47,191 nucleotides of DNA, taken from positions 1 to 47,191 of IMG/VR virus record IMGVR_UViG_3300047328_000100; one strand, written 5' to 3'. Below the pieces are notes generated by a model, which did not search any database, had not been told where the DNA came from, and saw nothing but the letters and a program-made list of their open reading frames with translations. Every line of letters starts with the position of its first letter. Position 1 is the stretch's first letter. Origin of the DNA: a virus. A program made the translations under genes and the position numbers. Shown here piece by piece: positions 7,374-13,260 of the stretch.

Positions 7374-8150
7374 CTACTTGGCCCCCCTTTCCAGGAAACT
7401 GATAATCTCGTCGTACTTGTCGGCGGTCACCGCCTCCGCCGAGGCGAAACCAAAGTCCCGAAGGATCTTCGGAATGTTGCCCTTGTCGATCCCGGCGCTG
7501 TAAGCCACCGCCCACAAGCGCGATGCCTGTTTGGGGCTGATCAGCCCCGTGCCGCGCTCCTGCTGTCGCTGCTGCGGCTCCCGTGCACCGCTGCCGGTCT
7601 CGTTGCCCGTCAGTTCCTCGGTCGGCGTCGGCGCATACCCGGCCATCGCGACCACCGGCGAAAAGACGAGACGCAGCGCCTTGGAGCACGCCCTGGTTTC
7701 CGCCATCGAGCGAAGCTGAAACAGCGGCACCGCCCGTTCGCCCACGCGCTGGCCTTTCTTGTAGACCGGGCGCGTGTCCCAATTCTCCTCGTCGTCCATG
7801 CACATCGACGTCGCCACGCCCAGGATGGTCTGCGACGGCCCATGCACCGCTTCCGCGCAGGCCTCGAAGCCGACCGCTTCACACAGCTCCAGCGATTTGG
7901 TGAACTCCGGCCGGATGCGGGCGCTCACCCGGTACATGGAGGCCACAAACGCCCAGGCCTCGTAGTACAGGTGGTCCTTCTTGCCTCCGAAGTTCTGCGC
8001 CCAGCCATGCCGCTTCACGGCGGCAATCAGCGCATTCGCGCACATCTCCGCTTCCGCGATCTGGATATCCGGCGTCCGGTGCATCCGCAGCGTAAACGCA
8101 TCTGCCGGCTGGATCTCCAGCGCGGGCACCGCCATCGCACGTCCGGCCAT
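7374..8150 (-). CDS. Possible phage recombination / ssDNA-annealing-associated protein
   Basis: A 258-aa protein of a type often found in phage recombination operons. Its centre carries FQLRSMAETRACSKALRLVF (about residues 143-162) followed by MAGYAPTPTEEL, a pattern I associate with phage proteins encoded near RecT/Erf-type annealing genes and exonucleases. The C-terminal quarter after a Gln/Glu-rich linker (about 200-258) looks like a separate helical module that starts ISPKQASRLWAVAYSAGI. Context supports the idea: a coiled-coil protein and a RecB-like nuclease follow upstream in the same operon. Start ATG 8150 overlaps the upstream stop by one base (TAATG). The annealing role is inference; the fold would need to be tested. 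Confidence 0.5.
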   Translation of the reverse strand: MAGRAMAVPALEIQPADAFTLRMHRTPDIQIAEAEMCANALIAAVKRHGWAQNFGGKKDHLYYEAWAFVASMYRVSARIRPEFTKSLELCEAVGFEACAEAVHGPSQTILGVATSMCMDDEENWDTRPVYKKGQRVGERAVPLFQLRSMAETRACSKALRLVFSPVVAMAGYAPTPTEELTGNETGSGAREPQQRQQERGTGLISPKQASRLWAVAYSAGIDKGNIPKILRDFGFASAEAVTADKYDEIISFLERGAK

Positions 8151-8878
8151 TATTTGCCTCCTTTCGAGCGCGTCACCACAACCGGAGCCTGATAGATCTC
8201 CACGCCTGGCAGCTTCATCGTGCCGCCGGTCGCCGCCACCAGCTTGTTCAGGGCGCCCTCATTCACTTCGAGCAGCGAGGCCACATGCTCATTGCCCTCC
8301 GCCGCGGCATGCCGCACGAACGCCAGCAGATTCGTCACACGGCCCTTCGGGACAAACCGAGTGGACACGGCGCTCTTTTCCACCGCGCGCGGCGCAATCA
8401 CAGGCGCCACCACCACCGGGGCCTCGCACAATGCCTTCACTTCTTCCGGCGCGCAGCCCAACTGCTCCAGATACTCGATCGATGCCTCGCGCTCCGCTTC
8501 CGCGCGTTCCTGCTCTGCCAGCATCAGCGCCCGCTGGGCTTCCTCGGCACGCTTCTTTTCGGCCAGGTCGAACGCGGCCACCTTGCCACCGAGGATCTTC
8601 CGCGCTTGCTCCAGCGGCTCGATCACGCTCTTGCGCTGCGCGACCGCTTCCTTCCACGCCTGGTGCGTCTTCTCGCAGATCGGATCGAAGCGCTGGTGCG
8701 CGACGGTCTCCAGAACGGCAAACTGCTCCATCTTGGCAGCAGCATCCGAGCGCGCAGCGGCGCTGGTGACGGCAAACTCTTCGGCCTCCTGCAGCGTCGG
8801 AGGACCGATTAGCCGGAGGCCGTGATCCACCTTCTCGCCGGTGGTCATCTGATAAATGTTGTTGGGTAAAGCAGACAT
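8150..8878 (-). CDS. Coiled-coil early phage protein
   Basis: A 242-aa protein with a long charged helical centre (about residues 85-145, rich in Lys/Glu/Arg/Ala) typical of a coiled coil, preceded by a helical N-terminus (AEEFAVTSAAARSDAAAKME) and followed by a globular C-terminal part with FVPKGRVTNLLAFVRHAA. Similar coiled-coil proteins occur in many phage recombination cassettes between an annealing protein and an exonuclease, where they may bridge or regulate them. I see no catalytic motif. GGAACT upstream of ATG 8878 is a modest ribosome site. Confidence 0.6.
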   Translation of the reverse strand: MSALPNNIYQMTTGEKVDHGLRLIGPPTLQEAEEFAVTSAAARSDAAAKMEQFAVLETVAHQRFDPICEKTHQAWKEAVAQRKSVIEPLEQARKILGGKVAAFDLAEKKRAEEAQRALMLAEQERAEAEREASIEYLEQLGCAPEEVKALCEAPVVVAPVIAPRAVEKSAVSTRFVPKGRVTNLLAFVRHAAAEGNEHVASLLEVNEGALNKLVAATGGTMKLPGVEIYQAPVVVTRSKGGK

Positions 8879-8906
8879 GGTTGTGAGTTCCTTTTCGTGA
8901 AATGAG

Positions 8907-9485
8907 TTAGTTGTGTAAGTTGAACTGGGCGCAGGTCACTGCGCTCAAAAACACGCTGGTGTAGTACTCGAACTTCGACGCCGAGGCTTCGTGCACCTTG
9001 TACGTTCCGTTCGCTTTGGTTTGCAGCGCCAGATAGCGGAAGCGCCGCGGATTGGGAAAGAAATTGCCATAACCTCCCACGATCTGGACAAAATAGCCGT
9101 CCTGAAATGCGCCCGACTTGAAGTCCAGCAGCACCAGATCGTTGCCCATGACACCCGTCCGGTCAAAGCGGCCGGCATAGTGACGGGTCTCATGAAACCT
9201 CGGACCTTCGATGAGTCCCGGCACAAACTTCGTGTCGCGCTCGAAGGCCTTGTAAGCCTTCAGGTGTCCAGCAATCTCGTCGTCCAGGCTCGACTCATCC
9301 AGTGTTCCGAGATCGTATAGCTCAAACGCCGCGTGCACCCGTCGTCCGCGCTCCGCCGCTTTATCCAGAGTCCGCTGAGGAATTCCGGAGAAGTCGATGA
9401 TCTTCGCCTGCTGCAAGGAGCGCGTCACACCCGCCACTTCTTTGCCATTCCAGAAGTAGGTATGGTTAGCGTCCATCGTCAGCAC
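8907..9485 (-). CDS. PD-(D/E)XK (RecB/Cas4-like) nuclease
   Basis: A 192-aa protein with the full set of RecB-family nuclease motifs: GRRVHAAFE (His51), GRFD (Asp108), LLDFKSG (Asp121 and Lys123) and the Q-motif QIVGGY (Gln134). These residues coordinate metal and cut DNA. The length fits a single-domain phage exonuclease. No Cas4-type iron-sulfur cysteines are seen, only one Cys near the C-terminus. With the two proteins downstream it suggests a phage recombination or DNA-end-processing module. The start is GTG 9485, six bases after a GGAGG site; the ATG at 9476 is poorly spaced. Confidence 0.85.
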   Translation of the reverse strand: MLTMDANHTYFWNGKEVAGVTRSLQQAKIIDFSGIPQRTLDKAAERGRRVHAAFELYDLGTLDESSLDDEIAGHLKAYKAFERDTKFVPGLIEGPRFHETRHYAGRFDRTGVMGNDLVLLDFKSGAFQDGYFVQIVGGYGNFFPNPRRFRYLALQTKANGTYKVHEASASKFEYYTSVFLSAVTCAQFNLHN

Positions 9486-9636
9486 GGGTGCCCTCCTTCA
9501 GCGCGCGAACGTGGTTTACCCACTGCTCGTATTCGCGCCACGCCTGCTGCGTCTTCCGGCGCACCACCAGAACCAGCAGAATGCCCGCGAGCACGATCAC
9601 CAAGCCGGCCGCTTCCCTCGTATGCAAGGCGCTCAT
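9466..9636 (-). CDS. 56-aa single-span membrane micro-protein
   Basis: This small frame starts MSALHTREAAG at ATG 9636, inside a 4-nt ATGA overlap with the preceding micro-gene, and ends TAA 9466, overlapping the nuclease start. Residues 10-25 form a strong hydrophobic segment (GLVIVLAGILLVLVV) followed by Arg-Arg-Lys, predicting one membrane span with the C-terminal helix (WREYEQWVNHVRALK) in the cytoplasm. Its own ending contains the ribosome site of the nuclease gene. Function unknown; small spanins, holins or superinfection-exclusion proteins have such shapes. Confidence 0.6.
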   Translation of the reverse strand: MSALHTREAAGLVIVLAGILLVLVVRRKTQQAWREYEQWVNHVRALKEGTRADDGR

Positions 9637-9737
9637 GACCGGTACTCCAGGTGATCGTCAAAGCGCGGATCTTCGCCGCGCTCCAGAATGGCCGCCCAAA
9701 GCGCACCCAGAATTCCGAGAAAAAAGATTGCGATCAC
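9633..9737 (-). CDS. 34-aa single-span membrane micro-protein (GTG start)
   Basis: A 34-aa protein: VIAIFFLGILGALWAAILE forms one hydrophobic helix, followed by an acidic tail (RGEDPRFDDHLEYRS). The GTG start at 9737 overlaps the stop of the upstream gene by 4 nt and has a GGGAGG site; its stop overlaps the next micro-gene by 4 nt. Overlaps of this type on both sides are strong evidence for a real gene despite the length. Role unknown; it may pair with the following 56-aa membrane protein. Confidence 0.6.
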   Translation of the reverse strand: MIAIFFLGILGALWAAILERGEDPRFDDHLEYRS

Positions 9738-10159
9738 TGCAACCTCCCGCTCTGCGGCTGTCTGCGGGCATGCGCGGAGCAGAACAGCACCGGCGTTGCC
9801 AGGCCGATCACGACATATTGCGCTCGCTGGTCGCACTGGTAGCAGTTGCTCTCCAGATCCGGCAGATACACCAGTTCGCCGCGACCGGGCGCAGGCAGTT
9901 GCGCATCCGCCGCCTGGGCCTTGTAGAACTGCAGCGACAGCAGCAGCGCGTTCAGATGCTCTTTGGTCGGAACCGCATCCGACTGCCCGCAGGCAATCTC
10001 ACGCGCCTCCTGCACCATGCGAAGCAGCGAAGCATCCGCCGCGCAGATTTCTTCCTCGGTCATCTCCCCACCACCTGCACTGACTGAGGGGAGCGGCGTC
10101 CCGGAATCATGCGCATCCTGCGACATAACAGGGAGGATGCGAGACTGACTGTTAGACAT
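9734..10159 (-). CDS. Hypothetical early protein with a C-terminal CxxC...CxxH cluster
   Basis: A 141-aa protein beginning MSNSQSRILP at ATG 10159, behind a strong AAAGGAGG site five bases upstream. The N-terminal third is disordered-looking (Ser/Gly-rich), the centre is helical (EEEICAADASLLRMVQEARE), and the C-terminal part holds CYQC and FCSAH, which together could make one zinc site. It is the second gene of the leftward early operon, after the ribbon-helix-helix-like gene. Function unknown. Confidence 0.65.
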   Translation of the reverse strand: MSNSQSRILPVMSQDAHDSGTPLPSVSAGGGEMTEEEICAADASLLRMVQEAREIACGQSDAVPTKEHLNALLLSLQFYKAQAADAQLPAPGRGELVYLPDLESNCYQCDQRAQYVVIGLATPVLFCSAHARRQPQSGRLQ

Positions 10160-10195
10160 TGAGCCTCCTTTCAAGGCGCATTGTTCAGGCCTGAG

Positions 10196-10231
10196 CGGAT
10201 GCTGGACACATCCGAGCGGGCCGTTTTTTTT
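10196..10231 (+). terminator. Hairpin followed by T8 (rho-independent terminator shape, plus strand)
   Basis: CGGATG (10196-10201) and CATCCG (10209-10214) can pair around a 7-nt loop, and after a GC-rich spacer eight T follow at 10224-10231. The spacer of nine bases between stem and T-run is longer than ideal, and no plus-strand gene ends here, so a role in stopping stray rightward transcription toward the switch region is only a guess. Confidence 0.25.
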
Positions 10232-10238
10232 GGAGTCC

Positions 10239-10454
10239 CTAGCCCGCCAGACGCTGCTTCGGAGACTGGACCGGTTCTTCGTCTGCGAAGAACTCTTGCA
10301 GTACCTTCACGACGAACGGGCTCGATTGCATATTCCGCTTCGCTGCAGCGATCCGCACAGCGGTCCGCATCTCAGTGGACATAGCTACTGTCAGGCACGC
10401 CGGTCGCGGCTCACGCCCTGGGTATCTTCCTGTTATGTTGTCTTGGTGGGTCAC
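10239..10454 (-). CDS. Ribbon-helix-helix-like small regulator
   Basis: The core reads ACLTVAMSTEMRTAVRIAAA followed by KRNMQSSPFVVKVLQEFF: a short beta strand, a helix, a turn and a second helix, the order of Arc/MetJ-type ribbon-helix-helix DNA-binding proteins. The frame is open to an ATG at 10484, but that codon lies upstream of the likely transcription start, so I favour GTG 10454 (71 aa, nearly leaderless); ATG 10382 would lose the strand. It is the first gene leftward from the switch, opposite the XRE repressor-like gene, the place of a Cro-like or early activator protein. Confidence 0.55.
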   Translation of the reverse strand: MTHQDNITGRYPGREPRPACLTVAMSTEMRTAVRIAAAKRNMQSSPFVVKVLQEFFADEEPVQSPKQRLAG

Positions 10455-10460
10455 GCTGCA

Positions 10461-10489
10461 ATCATGACTCAAGCATGTGCGCAAGTCAA
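10461..10489 (-). promoter_or_regulatory. Sigma70-like promoter of the leftward early operon
   Basis: On the minus strand TTGACT (plus 10484-10489) and CATGAT (plus 10461-10466) are separated by exactly 17 bases. The -35 box matches the consensus at five of six positions, the -10 box at four. It lies between the divergent XRE and ribbon-helix-helix-like genes. The spacer contains an imperfect inverted repeat (ACT...AGC and GCA...AGT) that could be an operator for the repressor. Confidence 0.5.
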
Positions 10490-10519
10490 CAAGAAAGTGA
10501 GTAGGATTTCCCCTCCCAT

Positions 10520-10894
10520 TTGCAAGCTGCTGATTTGGTTCGTAAAATACTCTCCGAGCGCGGATTGTCCCAGGGTGCCCTGGCAGATCTTTTGGGAATC
10601 GACGCGAGCCTTCCTAGCCATTACCTGTCCGGGAAGCGTGAACCAGGCCCGATACCTTCTCTGCTCCTGGCGAGCCTGGCGACTGAGCAGCAAGAACGGG
10701 CCTTCTGGATTGAGAAATCGGGGCTTGACGGAAAGAAGCTCACGCTGATTGCGGAGGCATTATCACTGCCATCGCCAACCACCATTTCGAGCGAAGAGGA
10801 GGCGCTTCTGAACTGGTGGCGTCATCCGAAAGGCCCAGTCGAAAAAAGCCTGAAAGATTTTGTAGAGCAACTACTAACAATGCGCACTCTGTAG
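10520..10894 (+). CDS. XRE-family helix-turn-helix protein, probable phage repressor
   Basis: A 124-aa protein with an N-terminal HTH of the XRE/Cro-C1 type: ILSERGLSQGALADLLGIDA, then the recognition-helix region SLPSHYLSGKREPGP (about residues 10-45). The rest is helical with no LexA-like peptidase dyad visible, so it would not be self-cleaving. It is the only such gene on the plus strand and faces the leftward early operon, the classical place of a lysogeny repressor. The only start that clears an upstream stop is TTG 10520; its ribosome site is weak (AGG 14 bases away), which fits low-level expression. Confidence 0.75.
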   Translation: MQAADLVRKILSERGLSQGALADLLGIDASLPSHYLSGKREPGPIPSLLLASLATEQQERAFWIEKSGLDGKKLTLIAEALSLPSPTTISSEEEALLNWWRHPKGPVEKSLKDFVEQLLTMRTL

Positions 10895-10896
10895 GC

Positions 10897-11256
10897 GTGG
10901 CCACCACTGCAAGACACTTACTTGCGAGAACAACAGCCCGACTGCGAGCCTTACCCGCATCCCAACGCGCCGCAATCACAGCGACACTTTCCTTCCTGCT
11001 ATTCTTGGCCGCCTCCAATCCCCAGCCGTACGACTTTCGTCCGCACTCGCCTTTCGCTCCGCACGGTCTTCTGCAGTTGCCGTTCTGGTTTGCAAAGTTT
11101 GGCTGGTTCGTAGGAGCATCTTTTGGGTTTGAGTACTCCTATGGGTTGCTGCACGTTCTTAGTGCGACTTCAGCGGTTTATCTAATGGTCAGGCTCATCT
11201 TTTGGTGTTTTGAAGCTGGCAGGAAGAGGCCGGCCGGGCATATCAGCCCCCCATGA
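10897..11256 (+). CDS. Putative small membrane protein downstream of the repressor
   Basis: A 119-aa frame opening at GTG 10897, three bases after the repressor stop, which suggests translational coupling; no strong ribosome site is visible. It shows about three hydrophobic stretches: AAITATLSFLLFLAA, LPFWFAKFGWFVGASFGF and LLHVLSATSAVYLMVRLIFW, with Arg/Lys-rich ends. Genes co-transcribed with a repressor are expressed in lysogens, and membrane proteins there often block superinfection; that role is inference. The same frame is open earlier, inside the repressor gene, but that part looks like shadow sequence. Confidence 0.4.
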   Translation: MATTARHLLARTTARLRALPASQRAAITATLSFLLFLAASNPQPYDFRPHSPFAPHGLLQLPFWFAKFGWFVGASFGFEYSYGLLHVLSATSAVYLMVRLIFWCFEAGRKRPAGHISPP

Positions 11257-11466
11257 CCGACGCCGAACGCATCCACGCCACAGGCCCGGCGTCAGACTGA
11301 ACTCCCCACAATCCTGCCCCGTTTCATCCGCGAAAGCCGGAGCGTCGTTCGTTCTTCTGGCTAGCGATATCCATAGGGGAAAGCTAGTACTCCGATGCTC
11401 CCGGGACGGGAGATATTTTAAGTGCGGCTTACACTCTTGCTCCAACGCTTACGGAGTGAAGCACCT

Positions 11467-11652
11467 ATGGCCCCCGACGAATTGGAACTATTGGCCCGCG
11501 CGGAAAGAATCGCCGTTGACACACTGCAATGGCTCATAACTCGGATTACCAGCGAAAGCGAACCACCGGATGGACGGGAACAGCTCCGGCGCATCACCGA
11601 ACACTACTATCAAATACGGCTCGGCCATCTCGCGGAATCTCGGCGTCCGTAG
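11467..11652 (+). CDS. Small hypothetical protein in plus-strand accessory region
   Basis: A 61-aa mostly helical protein (MAPDELELLARAERIAVDTL at the start), ATG 11467 behind GGAGTGAAG. Acidic and basic residues alternate as in a real coiled or bundled helix. The 210 bases before it (11257-11466) hold no gene I can support. Function unknown. Confidence 0.4.
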   Translation: MAPDELELLARAERIAVDTLQWLITRITSESEPPDGREQLRRITEHYYQIRLGHLAESRRP

Positions 11653-11752
11653 TGTTTTCTGTTGTTGTTGTTTCAACACTTTAGCTGTCGCCACACGTAC
11701 TTGCTTTTGTCCGTGCGCAGGCGTACAGTAGCCCGTAAGGAGACCGTCCAAC

Positions 11753-12184
11753 ATGGGCCAAGCGCCAGACCAGACCACGGCATTTTGCATCGACGGCGTG
11801 ACCGTCGAACTCACCGTCCGTCTCACGTCCTCTGGGTTCCGTATTTGTTTCGGCGCCCTTCAGAGCATGCAGGCCGCATCCCGTCAGTTTTGCGGGTTGC
11901 TCACTTCCCGCATTCAGACCTGGTGCAACATCCAGACTGCTGAACACGAGGAGGCAGTCATTGCTTACGCGTACCCAGCGGACAGAATCCTTATCGTGGA
12001 AGGGACCAACTGGACGCCGACCGAGAAAGACCTGCGCCAGTTGTGTCTCTTCCTGGAGGGGCCGAAGGCGACTGTCGTCACCGAAGACATCGAGACGCAA
12101 GTCCCGCCCCTCCGGCTGCACGATCTGCCGGCATCGGTGCGGGCGGCGGAACCGCCGGAGCCGCTGCTGGCGCTGACAGGATAG
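11753..12184 (+). CDS. Hypothetical protein in plus-strand accessory region
   Basis: A 143-aa protein starting MGQAPDQTTAFCIDGVTVEL at ATG 11753 with a TAAGGAG site. The first two thirds show alternating strands and helices (VELTVRLTSSGFRICFG, EAVIAYAYPADRILIVEG) of a compact globular domain; the C-terminus is Pro/Ala-rich. It is flanked by same-strand small genes with 100-140 nt gaps, so it may have its own promoter. No family recognised. Confidence 0.55.
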   Translation: MGQAPDQTTAFCIDGVTVELTVRLTSSGFRICFGALQSMQAASRQFCGLLTSRIQTWCNIQTAEHEEAVIAYAYPADRILIVEGTNWTPTEKDLRQLCLFLEGPKATVVTEDIETQVPPLRLHDLPASVRAAEPPEPLLALTG

Positions 12185-12326
12185 ACTTTTGCGAGAACCC
12201 AAAGAGAAGGGGCGGCGTAGCTGCAGCGATCCGCCCCGCATGCCTTTCCTATGAGGCTATTCCGTTCCGAGCCGCGCGCGTAAGCAAGCGGTTCCACCCG
12301 TAACCATCATCCATCCCTGGAGAATC

Positions 12327-12677
12327 ATGCCGCAATTCCTCAAGCTCAGTTCCGGCGCGGTAGTAAACCTCGCCCATGTCGTCCTGCTCACGCCGCCCGG
12401 CCACCTCCAGGTGACCAGCGGCAATGTGCTGATCCTAACCGCCGAAGATGCCGCTGCCGTCGAGCAGTCGCTCCTTCCGCCAGAGCCTGACTGGACAGCA
12501 ATCACAAAGCCCGGTCGCCTTTGGCTGCCTACTTCACCCGTTCCTGCCGCCGAGCTGCCGCCGCCTCCCGAATTGTCCGAGACCGTTGTGCTGCGGGATT
12601 TTGGCCGGGTTGGTACTTTGTCAAAGATTGCCGACGAGGCGCCGCCGCCTCCAGAAGAACCCAAAACCGTTCGCTAG
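12327..12677 (+). CDS. Hypothetical protein, N-terminal beta domain and Pro-rich tail
   Basis: A 116-aa protein; ATG 12327 follows GGAG by four bases. Residues 1-50 (FLKLSSGAVVNLAHVVLLTP, then LQVTSGNVLILTAEDAAAVE) make a small beta sheet plus helix of a kind seen in short stand-alone bacterial and phage proteins; the rest is a Pro-rich flexible tail with two runs of four prolines. No catalytic motif. Function unknown. Confidence 0.5.
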   Translation: MPQFLKLSSGAVVNLAHVVLLTPPGHLQVTSGNVLILTAEDAAAVEQSLLPPEPDWTAITKPGRLWLPTSPVPAAELPPPPELSETVVLRDFGRVGTLSKIADEAPPPPEEPKTVR

Positions 12678-12728
12678 AATCAGAGTGCTGAGCAGCAAGA
12701 ATTGCTCAAAACTGACGATAGGATAGGT

Positions 12729-13013
12729 ATGGGAGCTTCAGGCCAGATGGTTCAAGAGTCGGAAACGCGAATCTCGACCGATTTTCCGAAAGACCTTTTC
12801 GACGAGATTCAGCGGATTGCCCAGGAGGAGAACTGGCAGTTGTCCCAGGCAGTCATTCTGCTCGCCCGAATGGGCGCAAACTCGCAACGGGGATCTGAGG
12901 CCAATCTTGCTGCGCAGCATGCGCGTTTTTTAAACGAGAAAGATTCGAAGTTGCGCGACCAGGCTGGAGATGACCTACTTCGCTCCATCTTCGGGCCTGA
13001 TTCGATTGGCTAA
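12729..13013 (+). CDS. Ribbon-helix-helix-like protein, possible antitoxin
   Basis: A 94-aa protein with ATG 12729 behind GGATAGGT. Residues 14-49 (RISTDFPKDLFDEIQRIAQE, then NWQLSQAVILLARMG) follow the strand-helix-turn-helix pattern of ribbon-helix-helix DNA-binding proteins, and the C-terminus is charged and probably unstructured, as in antitoxins. The next gene begins 44 nt before this one ends, a typical toxin-antitoxin arrangement. Start could also be TTG 12702. The antitoxin role is inferred from layout and fold only. Confidence 0.5.
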   Translation: MGASGQMVQESETRISTDFPKDLFDEIQRIAQEENWQLSQAVILLARMGANSQRGSEANLAAQHARFLNEKDSKLRDQAGDDLLRSIFGPDSIG

Positions 13014-13251
13014 GCTGTCTTTCAAGAACCTGCCGCCGTCTCTTGTTGCTCACATCAAACAACGGGCTCTAGAACGGGACGCTTCCTACAAAGATTTGCT
13101 TGCGCTTCAGCGCTGGGTCAATTCAGAACCAGAAGCGCCCGATGGATATTGGTGGAAAGACTTTGGCTCCTTCAAGTTGTGTGGTGTGGATGGGCGGCCC
13201 TCTACCATCCTTGAGCCGCATATGGCTGCGCACGGTACGGAGCTTAAGTAG
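12970..13251 (+). CDS. Small protein overlapping the ribbon-helix-helix gene, possible toxin partner
   Basis: A 93-aa protein: a basic N-terminal half (LSFKNLPPSLVAHIKQRALE), a helix DLLALQRWV, then the conserved-looking Pro-x-Gly-x-Trp-x-x-Asp-Phe-Gly-Ser-Phe-Lys-Leu-Cys-Gly at about residues 57-73. I recall related short proteins with this Phe...Leu-Cys-Gly-x-Gly ending in soil acidobacterial genomes, always unassigned. ATG 12970 lies inside the upstream gene; TTG codons a little further on are alternatives. It ends three bases before the stop of the convergent giant gene. No toxin family recognised. Confidence 0.5.
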   Translation: MTYFAPSSGLIRLAKLSFKNLPPSLVAHIKQRALERDASYKDLLALQRWVNSEPEAPDGYWWKDFGSFKLCGVDGRPSTILEPHMAAHGTELK

Positions 13252-13260
13252 CCCCTACTT
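13246..13260. other. Small perfect hairpin over two convergent stop codons
   Basis: AAGTAG (13246-13251) and CTACTT (13255-13260) pair perfectly around a CCC loop. The stem contains the TAG of the plus-strand gene and the TAG of the giant minus-strand gene. No T-run follows, so terminator activity is uncertain. Confidence 0.5.
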
